64,000 bases of DNA from Mongoliibacter ruber (GCF_003003005.1 NZ_PVTR01000007.1:268937-332936); one strand, 5' to 3'. Positions 34,310 to 43,768 are shown, numbered from the stretch's first letter. Made by a program: numbers and translations. The notes: generated by a model from the letters alone, not told the origin.

Positions 34310-36403
34310 ATGAAAAAAGCTTTTCTGCTATTTGCAAGCCTTTGGTTTGGTCTTGATGTAGCAATTGCCCAATCCTTTTCTATAGAAGAGGTTTCTTTAT
34401 ATTCCTTTCCTTCAGAAATGGTGTCCTCAAAAACGGATAACAAGATTGCTTGGGCAATGAATGAGCAAGGCAAAAGAAATATTTATGTATCACAAGGTCC
34501 TGACTTTTCGCACCAAAAGATCACTGAATTCAATTCAGATGATGGTCAGGAAGTCACCTCACTTCAATTTACCCCTGATGGAGGGCAGTTGGTTTTTGTG
34601 AGAGGTGGTGAGCATGGAAGCAATTGGCAGCGTAACCAAGGGATGAATCCAGCGCATGGAGCATTAATCCCGAAAGTGGAAATATGGAAAGTGAGTTTTA
34701 GTGGAGGAGATGCTAAAATGTTGGCAGAAGGGGATGATCCTTTAGTTTCTCCAAATGGTGAAAAAATCGCCTTTTTGAAAAACGGACAAGTATGGTCAGT
34801 GTCAATGGAAGGAGGAGCTGCTTCACAGCTGTTTGAAATCAAGGGAAATGTCGGAGAAATTCACTGGTCGCCTGAAGGCAACACTTTACTGTTTACCGTA
34901 AACAGAAGCACCCATTCGTTAGTAGGGGTTTTTGATCTGGAGGCACAAAAGGTCCAATATATATCACCATCTTTTCATAGAGATGGGATGGTGAGATGGT
35001 CGCCAAATGGAGAAAAAATTGCTTTTATCAGGAGGCAAGGTGGCAAAGGTGAACCAATGCCTATTTTGGAACAAAGGCATTCTCCTTGGGAAATATGGAT
35101 AGCTGATGCAAATACAGGAGAGGGAAAAAGAATTTGGAAAGCTCCTGAGACGCTCAGAGGATCTCTTTCTTCTACACACGGTGGTGCCAATCTAAATTGG
35201 GCTGATGATAATACCCTTGTCTACTTATCTTACGAAGACGGTTGGCCACATATGTATGCTTTAAATATCAGTGAAGGCTCTACCCGACAATTGACCAAGG
35301 GGGAATACATGGTAGAGCATATCAGTTTGAGTCATGATGGTGAGTTCTTGGTTTTTTCAGCCAATACAGGAAAACAGGAGGAAGACATTGACAGGAGGCA
35401 TATTGGTATGGTCAAAGTGCACGGTGGAGAAATGCAACTTGTAACTGAAGGTGAAGGCATAGAAGCTATTCCTGTGGTATTGTCTGATAATAAACACCTG
35501 GCTTATGTTTCTTCAACTTACGCAAGACCATTGTTGCCTACGGTTACCAACAAAGAAACGGGCGACACAAAGCTGTTGGCTGAAGATTTGATTCCATCCG
35601 AATTTCCCATTGACCAAATGATTCAACCCAAGCAAGTGACTTTTATGTCACCGGACGGAGTGAAAGTTCATGCGCAATTGTTTGAAAAAGAAGATGGGAA
35701 AGATAAAAAACCCGCAGTATTATTTGTCCATGGCGGGCCTCAGAGACAGATGCTTCTTGGGTGGCATTATGGTGATTATTATTCCAATACCTATGCTGTC
35801 AACCAAAAACTTGCGGAAATGGGCTTTGTGGTTTTATCGGTCAATTTCAGACTGGGCATAGGTTACGGGTATGAATTTCACAAACCGGCCAGAACTTATT
35901 GGCAGGGTGCAGAAGAATATATAGATGTGAAAAAGGCTGGAGAATACTTGGCAGCTTTACCGCAAGTAGATGCTGAAAGGGTTGGTATTTACGGAGGGTC
36001 TTATGGGGGGTATTTGACAGCTTTGGCCTTAGGCAAGGATTCTGATCTTTTTGCAGTAGGTGTAGACATACATGGGGTTCATGAATTATCAAGTCGATTG
36101 GAAATGCCAGATGGTTTTGAAAAAGCTCCTGATTTCGAAAAAGCACAAAGAACAGCGTGGTATTCTTCTCCTTTGGCCTATTTAGATACCTGGGAATCCC
36201 CAGTATTGTTTATTCACGGAGATGATGACAGGAATGTACAGGTTTCCCATACAGTTGATCTGATCAGGAGGTTTGAAGAAAAAGGGAAGCCTTATGAGTC
36301 TTTGATTATCCCTGATGATTCTCACCACTGGATGAAGTATGAGAACCTTGTAAAAGTGAATAGGGCAACTGTTGAATTTCTTAAAAAGCATCTTAATCCC
36401 TAA
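34310..36403 (+). CDS. S9 family prolyl oligopeptidase-type peptidase
   Basis: A 697-residue secreted protein. A signal peptide (about 1-21, ending DVAIAQ) is followed by a beta-propeller of WD40/TolB-like blades (about 25-430; several LxFTPDGxxL and WSPxGxxIxF units). The C-terminal alpha/beta-hydrolase domain carries the catalytic Ser in YGGSYGGY (S564), an Asp in GDDDRNVQV and a His in DDSHHWMK. It cleaves short peptides, as in dipeptidyl or acylaminoacyl peptidases. ATG 34310 starts the signal peptide. Its stop overlaps the PBP4 start as TAATG, giving translational coupling. Confidence 0.94.
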   Translation: MKKAFLLFASLWFGLDVAIAQSFSIEEVSLYSFPSEMVSSKTDNKIAWAMNEQGKRNIYVSQGPDFSHQKITEFNSDDGQEVTSLQFTPDGGQLVFVRGGEHGSNWQRNQGMNPAHGALIPKVEIWKVSFSGGDAKMLAEGDDPLVSPNGEKIAFLKNGQVWSVSMEGGAASQLFEIKGNVGEIHWSPEGNTLLFTVNRSTHSLVGVFDLEAQKVQYISPSFHRDGMVRWSPNGEKIAFIRRQGGKGEPMPILEQRHSPWEIWIADANTGEGKRIWKAPETLRGSLSSTHGGANLNWADDNTLVYLSYEDGWPHMYALNISEGSTRQLTKGEYMVEHISLSHDGEFLVFSANTGKQEEDIDRRHIGMVKVHGGEMQLVTEGEGIEAIPVVLSDNKHLAYVSSTYARPLLPTVTNKETGDTKLLAEDLIPSEFPIDQMIQPKQVTFMSPDGVKVHAQLFEKEDGKDKKPAVLFVHGGPQRQMLLGWHYGDYYSNTYAVNQKLAEMGFVVLSVNFRLGIGYGYEFHKPARTYWQGAEEYIDVKKAGEYLAALPQVDAERVGIYGGSYGGYLTALALGKDSDLFAVGVDIHGVHELSSRLEMPDGFEKAPDFEKAQRTAWYSSPLAYLDTWESPVLFIHGDDDRNVQVSHTVDLIRRFEEKGKPYESLIIPDDSHHWMKYENLVKVNRATVEFLKKHLNP

Positions 36404-37686
36404 TGAAGTATAGCCACATCCTTTTGGTATTTTGTTTTTTATGGAGCGGAACTGACGCTTTTTCTCAAAAATTAACTGAGAAAAGAGTGAAAAAACTGTT
36501 TGAAGAATCTGCTGTCATGCAGGAGCATTTCGTGGGATTTATATTGCAGGATGAATCGGGTAAAGTTGTATATAGCCAAAATCCTGATATTCATTTTGTA
36601 CCCGCTTCCAACACTAAACTTCTCACACTTTATGCCGCAATACATATATTGACCGATTCTATTCCTGCAATTGAATATGAGATTTCAGGCGATTCTTTGA
36701 TAGTTTGGGGGACGGGAGACCCTTCTTTTCTCAATCCCAAACTTGACAATGGTAAAGTGTTTGATTTTTTGAAGCAGTCAGCCCAAGAAATTTACTTGGC
36801 AAATCAACCTAACCTGGAATATGAACCGAGTTTTTGGAGATCCGATCCCAGCCATTTTCCGATTTATGCCAATACCATGCTAGTCAAAGCTGATGGAAGT
36901 GGGTTTTTAAGTATTTCACCTCGCGCAATGGCGGGATTTTTAAGGCCTGATAGTAGTTACAGCAGCAAGAAATTTGACATTGTCAGGTCTAAAAAGGAAA
37001 GCGTTTTATTGTACCCTCTATTGCCAATACCCTCCGATTTTGATGATAAAGTCCCATTTCCAATGAGTATGGAAATGTCAAGGTTTCTTTTGGAAGATAC
37101 GCTGAAGCGACAAGTGAAAATTGTTGAGAGAAAAAAGACAAAATCACTTGAAACGCTCTATTCGGTACCTTCAGATAGCCTATATAAACATATGATGTTG
37201 CCTTCTGATAATTTTATTGCCGAACAGTTGTTGATTCTGTGTTCCTCGGTTCTTGGAGATACATTAGACCCGAAAATTACTATTCGATATGCCAAAGAAA
37301 ACCTGTTCGAAGGAATAAATCACCCACCTATTTGGGAAGATGGCTCAGGCTTGTCAAGGTATAATTTGTTTACACCAAGAACTATCTTGGAAATTTTAAA
37401 TAGGGTTGAAACTTTGGTGGGAAGTAAGCAAAGGCTCAGAAATCTTTTGCCAGCTGGAGGCCTATCAGGAACTTTGAAAAATGCCTATGAACTAGATAAT
37501 GGGGAAGCTTTTGTTTGGGCTAAAACAGGTACACTGAAAAATATGCATTTACAAAGTGGCTGGATTGATACCAGAAAGGGGCAAACATACCGGTTTGTAT
37601 TTATGAATAATAACTTTGTAAAGCCTACCGAGGAGGTGAGGAAAGAGATGGTTCGGATCATGACCCATATTCATGAGAAGTATTAG
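36403..37686 (+). CDS. dacB: D-alanyl-D-alanine carboxypeptidase/endopeptidase (PBP4-like)
   Basis: A 427-residue secreted class C penicillin-binding protein. The signal peptide (about 1-21) is followed by the SxxK motif PASNTK (S69, K72), the SxN motif in LPSDNF, and KTG in VWAKTGTLKN. As in DacB the region between SxxK and SxN carries an inserted domain. It trims or cuts peptidoglycan cross-links in the periplasm. Its start overlaps the stop of the S9 peptidase gene by one base, so both peptidases are co-expressed. The next gene converges after 20 nt. Confidence 0.92.
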   Translation: MKYSHILLVFCFLWSGTDAFSQKLTEKRVKKLFEESAVMQEHFVGFILQDESGKVVYSQNPDIHFVPASNTKLLTLYAAIHILTDSIPAIEYEISGDSLIVWGTGDPSFLNPKLDNGKVFDFLKQSAQEIYLANQPNLEYEPSFWRSDPSHFPIYANTMLVKADGSGFLSISPRAMAGFLRPDSSYSSKKFDIVRSKKESVLLYPLLPIPSDFDDKVPFPMSMEMSRFLLEDTLKRQVKIVERKKTKSLETLYSVPSDSLYKHMMLPSDNFIAEQLLILCSSVLGDTLDPKITIRYAKENLFEGINHPPIWEDGSGLSRYNLFTPRTILEILNRVETLVGSKQRLRNLLPAGGLSGTLKNAYELDNGEAFVWAKTGTLKNMHLQSGWIDTRKGQTYRFVFMNNNFVKPTEEVRKEMVRIMTHIHEKY

Positions 37687-37706
37687 CTAGGAATATGTCT
37701 CTGTCA

Positions 37707-39056
37707 TTAGAGCAAACCATCTCCAAATCCCCAACTGAAGCCGAGGTGTAAATCTGCTTGCTTGGTATCAAAGGTAAGGCTGGTCAAAGCAGAATAACTA
37801 CCGATAAAAAATCCTCCGTATCTTAATCCAAACCCACCTGTCAAGCCTGCAAAATCAAAGACTGTCCAAGGTGAATAGACTTCAAAATTCCCTAAAATTA
37901 ACCTAGGGGTCAGCGAATAAAATTCCTGAATAGGCACCTGGGCATTATTTTGTGTATCACCCAAAGCTTTTTGTCCATACAATGAAATTTGAAATTTTTT
38001 AATTAAAGTAAAATCAGAATTTAAAGCAATCACAGTGGGCATGCTTAAAGTATTGATTGTTTTTTCAGATGTATTGGTAAACAAAGCACTTTGTAAGAAA
38101 AGGGACTCTACCTCCTGAAGATTGGATGAAAGATCCCTAAGGTCAAAACTAGTACCCTCTGGAATATTCATTCCATAAGTTCTCGTGATTTGACCGTTTC
38201 CATAATTGATGTTACCAAGATTTCTGACTGTGATACCTGAATTTAACAGTGATCGGTGATTCTTGTTTTTTAACTGATAACTCAAACCCAAATCAAATCC
38301 TAAACTTGAAGGATTGCCAAATAAATCAGTATTTAGTTTAAAATTAAAAATTTCAGTTCCGATGATGTTTTCATTGTAGGATAGTTCAATATCCGATCTT
38401 GCACCCGTTAAAATCACTTCAGATCCCTCCTGTATCACACTTCCCACAAATTGATCGACAGAGATGTTGGTATAACTTCCAGGTCGTAAAAGCTTTAAAT
38501 TTCCACCAATTGAAAGTTTTTGCCTATTGCTTTCCAACAAAGTATATGCACCCATAAATCCAATTTCCATCCAATTGGCTTGATTGGCTCTTTGATTACT
38601 GGTAGTATTAAGACTTGTAGAAGAAAAGGTTGATTCAAAACTGTTGTCTATAAGGTATTTTCCTAAACTAGGGTCTACATTGATAAAATGAGCAGAAGCC
38701 TTAAATTCCGTGGAAAGGCCAAAAGCAAATTTACCCAAATTGATACCAACTGATGGCCCAAGGATGGAAGTTACTGTTCTGCCGTTAAATGGTTGATTGC
38801 TGTTTCTGAAAGCCTCAAGAAAGTAGGCATCTTCAGCATTAATAAAATCACCAAAACTCAATGTGTTGTTGCTTAGGGAAATTTGGCTTGAAAAAAAATG
38901 AATTTCTACAGTATGAGACAAATTGTTCAAGTCAGCGGGATTCATCACTGCCGAAAGCATTCCTTTTCTCGGACTGCCTTGAATGCCAAAATAATTTTGT
39001 TGGGCATTGGCATATTGTGAAATCACAAGAAAGAAAAAGCACAAAAATTTTCTCAT
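37707..39056 (-). CDS. DUF5723-like outer-membrane beta-barrel protein
   Basis: A 449-residue protein with a signal peptide (about 1-18, ending QYANAQ). The mature N-terminus, NYFGIQGSPRKGMLSAVMNP, and later SNTTSN-rich loops and alternating strands look like the DUF5723/PorV-like barrel proteins of Bacteroidota. It ends in SWGFGDGLL. Such proteins sit in the outer membrane with unknown transport or assembly roles. It converges on dacB and is followed on its strand, after an AT-rich 64-nt gap, by no linked gene; the DUF302 gene lies upstream. Confidence 0.72.
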   Translation of the reverse strand: MRKFLCFFFLVISQYANAQQNYFGIQGSPRKGMLSAVMNPADLNNLSHTVEIHFFSSQISLSNNTLSFGDFINAEDAYFLEAFRNSNQPFNGRTVTSILGPSVGINLGKFAFGLSTEFKASAHFINVDPSLGKYLIDNSFESTFSSTSLNTTSNQRANQANWMEIGFMGAYTLLESNRQKLSIGGNLKLLRPGSYTNISVDQFVGSVIQEGSEVILTGARSDIELSYNENIIGTEIFNFKLNTDLFGNPSSLGFDLGLSYQLKNKNHRSLLNSGITVRNLGNINYGNGQITRTYGMNIPEGTSFDLRDLSSNLQEVESLFLQSALFTNTSEKTINTLSMPTVIALNSDFTLIKKFQISLYGQKALGDTQNNAQVPIQEFYSLTPRLILGNFEVYSPWTVFDFAGLTGGFGLRYGGFFIGSYSALTSLTFDTKQADLHLGFSWGFGDGLL

Positions 39057-39120
39057 TTTCTCAATTTTCAGTGAAACTGTAAAACTAAGAAAAATTAAAG
39101 GCTTTTAAATTCTAATTATA

Positions 39121-39513
39121 CTAAGCTAATGTATGAAGTGCTTTTTCAAGTTTCAATTTGACTTCTTTGGCAATGGGTTCAATTGATTTACTGCCCAAAG
39201 CAGCTATTGCAGCAACCGGATCCATTGCAGATACTTCGAGTTTGCCATTTTCCAATTGCCTTAAAGTAACATTACAAGGCAACATGGCACTCATATTTGG
39301 ATCAATCCCAAGCAATTGATCTGCAAAATGAGGATTGCACGCACCAAGTATAAGGAAGGGTTTGTAATCCTTGTCCAACTTTTTTTTCATGGTAGCTTGA
39401 ATATCTATTTCAGTCAATATTCCGAATCCTTCATTTTTAAGTGCTTCGGTCACTAGCTCTTTTGCTTTCTCAAAATCGTTGGTTTCTATAGTTTTAGTGA
39501 TGTGGTAGGTCAT
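39121..39513 (-). CDS. DUF302 domain protein
   Basis: A 130-residue soluble protein. The segment FEKAKELVTEALKNEGFGIL followed by YKPFLILGACNPHFADQLL and LPCNVTLRQLENGKLEVSAMDP is diagnostic of the DUF302 family: a cysteine in the GACNP turn and another in LPCNV. The fold is a small alpha/beta dimer of unknown biochemical role. Some relatives are linked to sulfur or copper handling, but nothing nearby supports a specific assignment. It is monocistronic. Confidence 0.93.
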   Translation of the reverse strand: MTYHITKTIETNDFEKAKELVTEALKNEGFGILTEIDIQATMKKKLDKDYKPFLILGACNPHFADQLLGIDPNMSAMLPCNVTLRQLENGKLEVSAMDPVAAIAALGSKSIEPIAKEVKLKLEKALHTLA

Positions 39514-39737
39514 TTTGTTTTTTATTTAAGTTTTTCAAGTACTATCCTAAAGGTAGATAATCTAAATTCGAATTGCAGTGATTAATGTTACTTAATACAT
39601 AGAACTTATTGGGAAAATATAATTTGAACTTAGAATCATATATTTAATTTTTATAAATGTCTTTTTCTAATGATAATCCAAAAGGATGTTTTACATCTTA
39701 GCTTTTTGTAAATGATTAATTCTGTATTAAATATTCC

Positions 39738-39757
39738 CATGAAACTTTTATTTCATG
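39738..39757. promoter_or_regulatory. Inverted repeat before the ECF sigma gene
   Basis: CATGAAA (39738-39744) and TTTCATG (39751-39757) form a perfect 7-bp inverted repeat with a 6-nt spacer. It lies 25 nt upstream of the sigma factor start. The embedded GAAACTTTT resembles an ECF-type -35 box, so this may be an autoregulated promoter or an operator. Confidence 0.4.
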
Positions 39758-39782
39758 CAGGAAAAAATTATTTTGGTATGCC

Positions 39783-40355
39783 ATGCCACACCCGGATCAA
39801 AAATACATCGAAGCTTTAATCAAGAATGATAAGGTTTTACTAGATGAGCTGTATAAAAAATATTTTAGTAAAATCAAATGGATGGTTTTGAAAAACAATG
39901 GTTCAGAAGAAGATGCAGCTGATCTTTTTCAGGAATCATTGATGGGTATTTACCATAAAGCAAAACTCAGTGATTTTGAACTCACTTGTCCACTCGATGC
40001 ATTCTTATATATGATTTGCAAAAAGAAGTGGCTCAATGTATTGGCAAAAAGAAAGAATCATGGGGTAACAAATCTAGAAGATCAAGAATATAACCTTGGA
40101 GAGGATAGTTTTAGGTTAGCGGACGAATGTCAATTACACGATGAACGGCTTTCATTGCTAAAGTCTAAGCTGACCGAACTTGGGGAGTCCTGTCAGGAAC
40201 TTTTAAAACTAAGTTGGGAAGGTAACTCTATGGAAGAAGTTGCCAAAATGATGGATTTTACGTATGGTTATGCACGTAAGAAAAAGTCAGAATGCATGGC
40301 AAAGCTCACCAAATTGATACAAACTTCTCCTATTTTTAAAACTTTAAAATGGTAA
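39783..40355 (+). CDS. ECF RNA polymerase sigma factor
   Basis: A 190-residue sigma-70 family protein with regions 2 and 4 only. Region 2 includes LYKKYFSKIKWMVLKNNGSEEDAADLFQESLMGIYHKAK (landmark residues about 20-58); region 4 is a helix-turn-helix, LGESCQELLKLSWEGNSMEEVAKMMDFTYGYARKKKS, at about 130-175. It should redirect RNA polymerase to a small regulon, often envelope-related. The gene is followed after 4 nt by a membrane protein with a possible anti-sigma function. A 7-bp inverted repeat lies just upstream. Confidence 0.93.
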   Translation: MPHPDQKYIEALIKNDKVLLDELYKKYFSKIKWMVLKNNGSEEDAADLFQESLMGIYHKAKLSDFELTCPLDAFLYMICKKKWLNVLAKRKNHGVTNLEDQEYNLGEDSFRLADECQLHDERLSLLKSKLTELGESCQELLKLSWEGNSMEEVAKMMDFTYGYARKKKSECMAKLTKLIQTSPIFKTLKW

Positions 40356-40359
40356 TAAG

Positions 40360-41145
40360 ATGGATCAAAATATAATTGATAGGATTGATGCTTACCTTAA
40401 TGATGAAATGTCTGAGGGTGAGAGAGCTATTTTTGAGGCAGATTTGGAGAATAATCCAGAGCTTAAAAAACAGTATGACCTTTATCGTGAGGTTGATAAC
40501 TCGATGAGTCACTTATTTTCTAATGATACTAAGGCATTGGAAGAGACTTTAACCAATTTAAGTGAAAAGTATAGTAAAGAAACTCCCCTCAATTCTGATT
40601 TTCAAACGAATGATCCGAAGATAAAGCAAATTGATAAACCAAACTACTTCAGATTGATTTCTGCATTGGCAGCCATGTTTATAATGATTTTGGCTGCTTA
40701 CTTTTTGTTTTTCAGCACAGCTGACTCACAAGATTTGGCACAAAATTATTTTGCTGAAAATCTAACAGAATTGAGCCAAACCATGGGCAATTCGGAAGAA
40801 TTGATCCAGCAAGGAATTGCCGCTTATAACCTCAAAGATTATAATAGCGCCAGAGAATATTTTGAAGAAGTCTGGAAACAAGATCCGGAAAATAGCGAGG
40901 CCTTAAAATATTTGGGTTTGACTTATTTGGCGCAAAAGGACTTTGAAAATGCCTTTTCTTTTTTCGAGCAGTTAACCGCTCTGCCTGATTTGTATAGTAA
41001 TCCAGGGCTTTTTTACCAAGCAATTACCCTTATGATGAGAAATGAAGGGGCAGATGTCATTAATGCAAAAGAATTACTAAAAGAAGTAGTCCGCCAAAAT
41101 GCAGAAGGTAGCAAACAAGCTAAAGAGTGGCTGGATCAGATTTGA
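40360..41145 (+). CDS. Membrane protein with anti-sigma-like N-terminus and TPR domain
   Basis: A 261-residue single-pass protein. The cytoplasmic N-terminus (about 1-95) begins IDRIDAYLNDEMSEGERAIFEADL, the short zinc-free anti-sigma pattern seen next to many Bacteroidota ECF genes. One membrane helix spans about 97-118. The outer part (about 145-261) has tetratricopeptide repeats such as AAYNLKDYNSAREYFEEVWKQDPENSEALKYLGLTYLAQ (landmark only). It is 4 nt downstream of the sigma gene and probably holds the sigma factor at the membrane. How the signal is sensed is unknown. Confidence 0.82.
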   Translation: MDQNIIDRIDAYLNDEMSEGERAIFEADLENNPELKKQYDLYREVDNSMSHLFSNDTKALEETLTNLSEKYSKETPLNSDFQTNDPKIKQIDKPNYFRLISALAAMFIMILAAYFLFFSTADSQDLAQNYFAENLTELSQTMGNSEELIQQGIAAYNLKDYNSAREYFEEVWKQDPENSEALKYLGLTYLAQKDFENAFSFFEQLTALPDLYSNPGLFYQAITLMMRNEGADVINAKELLKEVVRQNAEGSKQAKEWLDQI

Positions 41146-41358
41146 GTTTATTATAATTTTTATTGATTGCCTAAAACTTTTTATAGGAAGATTTACACCT
41201 TCAACAGACCTAGGGCATAAATTTTTACTCCAAGTTGATTTTTTTTTCTGATTAATGGGTAACACCGATATCGATACATGGATATGTGTTTGTAGAACTT
41301 GAAAACCACCAAGTATCTATATGAAAAATAACCCTTTAACAAATAAACTTTTAGAATT

Positions 41359-41850
41359 ATGAAAAATCTAGCAATGAAAATGGGTAGACTCATCTTAGTA
41401 ATGATCATGATGGTAGTCTTAAATGCCGCTTGTAGTGGACCAGAAGAAGATTTTGAACCAATACAGCAGGAGCCACCTCAGGAAGAAACACAGACGGTGG
41501 ATGAGGCAGATGTGGAAGAAGAAGAGGAAGAAGAAGTTGAGATTCCAGTAAGGTTAGCCATTGAATTGGATGGTCATGATTTTTCTGAAGAGAGCAAAAA
41601 AGGCTTTATTCTTGAAAATTATACCAAGCAAGAAGGGGATGTTATTGAAATTAATCTTGTAAGAATTGTTTCAGGAGAGGAAGAAATGTACAAAATACCA
41701 GGCTTCGGATATAACGGTGAATCGGGTTATGGCGTCTTATTCTCCTCACCTGATGAAGAAAACGAACACTATGGATTTGAAATCATTTTAAGAAGTGGAA
41801 AAGGAGAAAGCTATGATGGTGTAGTTGCTATTATCAGAAATAAATCCTGA
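41359..41850 (+). CDS. Small lipoprotein of unknown function
   Basis: A 163-residue lipoprotein. The signal ends in LNAAC (C25), followed by a long acidic Gln/Glu/Pro linker (about 28-72). The C-terminal domain (about 75-163) is beta-rich, with VRLAIELDGHDFSEES and YKIPGFGYNGESGYGVLF. I do not recognise the family. It follows the ECF/TPR pair after a 213-nt gap and may belong to their regulon rather than their transcript. A strong intrinsic terminator follows. Confidence 0.82.
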   Translation: MKNLAMKMGRLILVMIMMVVLNAACSGPEEDFEPIQQEPPQEETQTVDEADVEEEEEEEVEIPVRLAIELDGHDFSEESKKGFILENYTKQEGDVIEINLVRIVSGEEEMYKIPGFGYNGESGYGVLFSSPDEENEHYGFEIILRSGKGESYDGVVAIIRNKS

Positions 41851-41877
41851 TGTTATTTTGTTTCTTTTACCAATTTG

Positions 41878-41912
41878 AGAGCTGCCTAGTATGGGCAGCT
41901 CTTTATTTTTTA
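41878..41912 (+). terminator. Intrinsic terminator after the lipoprotein gene
   Basis: AGAGCTGCC (41878-41886) pairs perfectly with GGCAGCTCT (41894-41902) around a 7-nt loop, followed by TTATTTTTTAT. It lies 27 nt past the stop at 41850. Confidence 0.9.
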
Positions 41913-42349
41913 TGACGTTTTTATTATATCAAAATACCTTTGATTTAAATCTTGTAGTTATTGATGATTTTTCTGTATCAGTGATATAATGGGGTACAAA
42001 AGATTGTTTAAAAAGCTTCATGCATAGTAAAAAATGTGCTTAGATTTTCTACCTGAACTGGAATCAAAAATATGGAAAACTCAAAAAGGATTTTTTTCAT
42101 TGATTACACACTAAGCTTTTTTCACTTCATAATGTTATTTTAGTTTTTCATTTAATTTCACCATGAAATAGGCTTTTTTCAGCTTAATTATTTGTCATTT
42201 TCTATTATTCATTTTTTTAAATACTCAAAAAGGCTATTCTTTACTTAATTTATGCATTGTATTATTTTGGTTTAAAATATTATATTAGTAAGATTATTTT
42301 TTGAATTATTCTCTTTTTATTTGTACGAATGTGGTGTTGATAAAGTATA
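41913..42349 (+). other. Long AT-rich intergenic region with a perfect -7 element
   Basis: About 435 nt with no plausible gene. TACCTTTG at 41935-41942 is a full -7 match with no clear -33 box, followed by about 400 nt before the PAS-protein start. Within it the words GCTTTTTTCA at 42115-42124 and 42172-42181 are repeated 57 nt apart. If the -7 element works, it would make either a very long leader or a separate small RNA. There is no hairpin I would name as a terminator before 42350. Confidence 0.45.
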
Positions 42350-43681
42350 ATGAATTATCCCCCAATTAGCCCTAGAATTATAATGCTTACGAAAAATCTT
42401 TTATATCAAATTTGCAGCGAGCTCACAGGAGTATCGGTATTGTTTAAAGTCAAACAAAATGGTTTTAAGGTTTTGTTTGCTTCCAAGCAATTTCTGGAAT
42501 GGGGTGAAAAAAACTTTGGAATTCGTGAAGATGAAATTTTAGGTTTATCCCTTAATCAAATCATCAAGCTTAAAAAACTTACTTATTTCAAAGGGAACGA
42601 TTTGAAATCTGATTTAACACATGTGGTCAAATCAGAAGAAACTTCAATATTTAATTCAGAATATACTGATGAAAGTGACAACTACCTTACTATTTCTAAT
42701 ATCCCATTGTTAGACGCAGACGGTTCGGTTGGCCATATTTTACATCAAATTAACTTTGTTGACTCCTTAGAAAGCAGTTCCGGTACTCAAAGTGGTATTT
42801 TGATTAATGGAAGTAAAAATGTAGGTCACCTTTTTGAAAACAATCCTCATCCAATGATTATACTGGATGTTGATGGAATGATGAAATCGGTCAACAATAC
42901 TTTTTTGGAGGAAGTTTTCCCACTCTACAAGTCGAACAAACTTCTCAATGAGGTTTTTGATGTTTTCTCAGAATTGAATATTTCGGACCTGCTTGAACAG
43001 ACTTTAAATGGCTCTAAAAGTAGGATTGACCTAAAGCTTAGCAAAGGTGATGATAATAGTTATTTTTCAGCAGACTTGATTTCTATGAATGATGACTTGC
43101 ACATCGTTGCTATATTACATAATGTAACCGAAATCAAGAAAATCAGGAAAGACCTTGTCAAAAAATCAATGCTGATGGAAGATTGTCTCAAATTCCAAAA
43201 GCTTGACTTTGAAAAAATGGATGTCAACGAAGTTTTAAAATCAAGCTTATCTTTTATACTAAGTCATTCCGATGCGCATAGAGGGTTGATTTGGGTCAAG
43301 GATTTGTCCATAGACGACAAACTTGGCCATCAAAATGAGTTTCTTTTTGACCAATCTTGGCAATCCCATAAACTAAACCCGCTGTTTTTATTTGATGAAA
43401 ATCAAATGCCCACGAGGAACGAGCCATTTACATTAAGATCCAATGCTTTAGCCAATATTGGTTTATTGGAGAGCTCCGTTTCTGGTTTTGGTAAAAGTAT
43501 CATTGGAATAACAAGTAGAAAATCAGATCATTTGCTTTTTGTAATATTGCTCCAAATGGATGCCACCAAAGTATTTGATCTTGAGGATAAATACATCATG
43601 AATATTGTGTCCTCATGTATATTTTCAGAATTGGCAGGTGTGTTCTCAGGAAGAATGATTTCTGGAGAAGATAGATTTTAG
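42350..43681 (+). CDS. PAS-domain sensory protein without a visible output domain
   Basis: A 443-residue cytoplasmic protein. Residues about 12-135 resemble a PAS-like sensor (KVLFASKQFLEWGEKNFG). A second PAS domain runs about 155-265, starting HLFENNPHPMIILDVDGMMKSVN and ending LHIVAILHNVTEIKKIRKDL. A C-terminal region (about 290-443) reads like a GAF domain (NEVLKSSLSFILSHSDAHRGLIWVKD). There is no HisKA, GGDEF or DNA-binding domain. It may hand signals to a separate kinase, or be a truncated regulator. The start could also be the ATG at 42383. Confidence 0.72.
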   Translation: MNYPPISPRIIMLTKNLLYQICSELTGVSVLFKVKQNGFKVLFASKQFLEWGEKNFGIREDEILGLSLNQIIKLKKLTYFKGNDLKSDLTHVVKSEETSIFNSEYTDESDNYLTISNIPLLDADGSVGHILHQINFVDSLESSSGTQSGILINGSKNVGHLFENNPHPMIILDVDGMMKSVNNTFLEEVFPLYKSNKLLNEVFDVFSELNISDLLEQTLNGSKSRIDLKLSKGDDNSYFSADLISMNDDLHIVAILHNVTEIKKIRKDLVKKSMLMEDCLKFQKLDFEKMDVNEVLKSSLSFILSHSDAHRGLIWVKDLSIDDKLGHQNEFLFDQSWQSHKLNPLFLFDENQMPTRNEPFTLRSNALANIGLLESSVSGFGKSIIGITSRKSDHLLFVILLQMDATKVFDLEDKYIMNIVSSCIFSELAGVFSGRMISGEDRF

Positions 43682-43738
43682 GTATAGTTTAATCAGTAAG
43701 ATACTTGGATATTTAATTCTCAGGCTAATTTTTTGGTT

Positions 43739-43762
43739 GCCCGTCGAGTGGTTTCGACGGGC
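43739..43762 (+). terminator. Hairpin between convergent genes
   Basis: GCCCGTCGA (43739-43747) pairs perfectly with TCGACGGGC (43754-43762) around a 6-nt loop, followed by TATTCTTTAG. It serves the plus-strand PAS gene; on the minus strand there is no T run, so it is a weaker end for the arsenosugar operon. Confidence 0.75.
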
Positions 43763-43768
43763 TATTCT

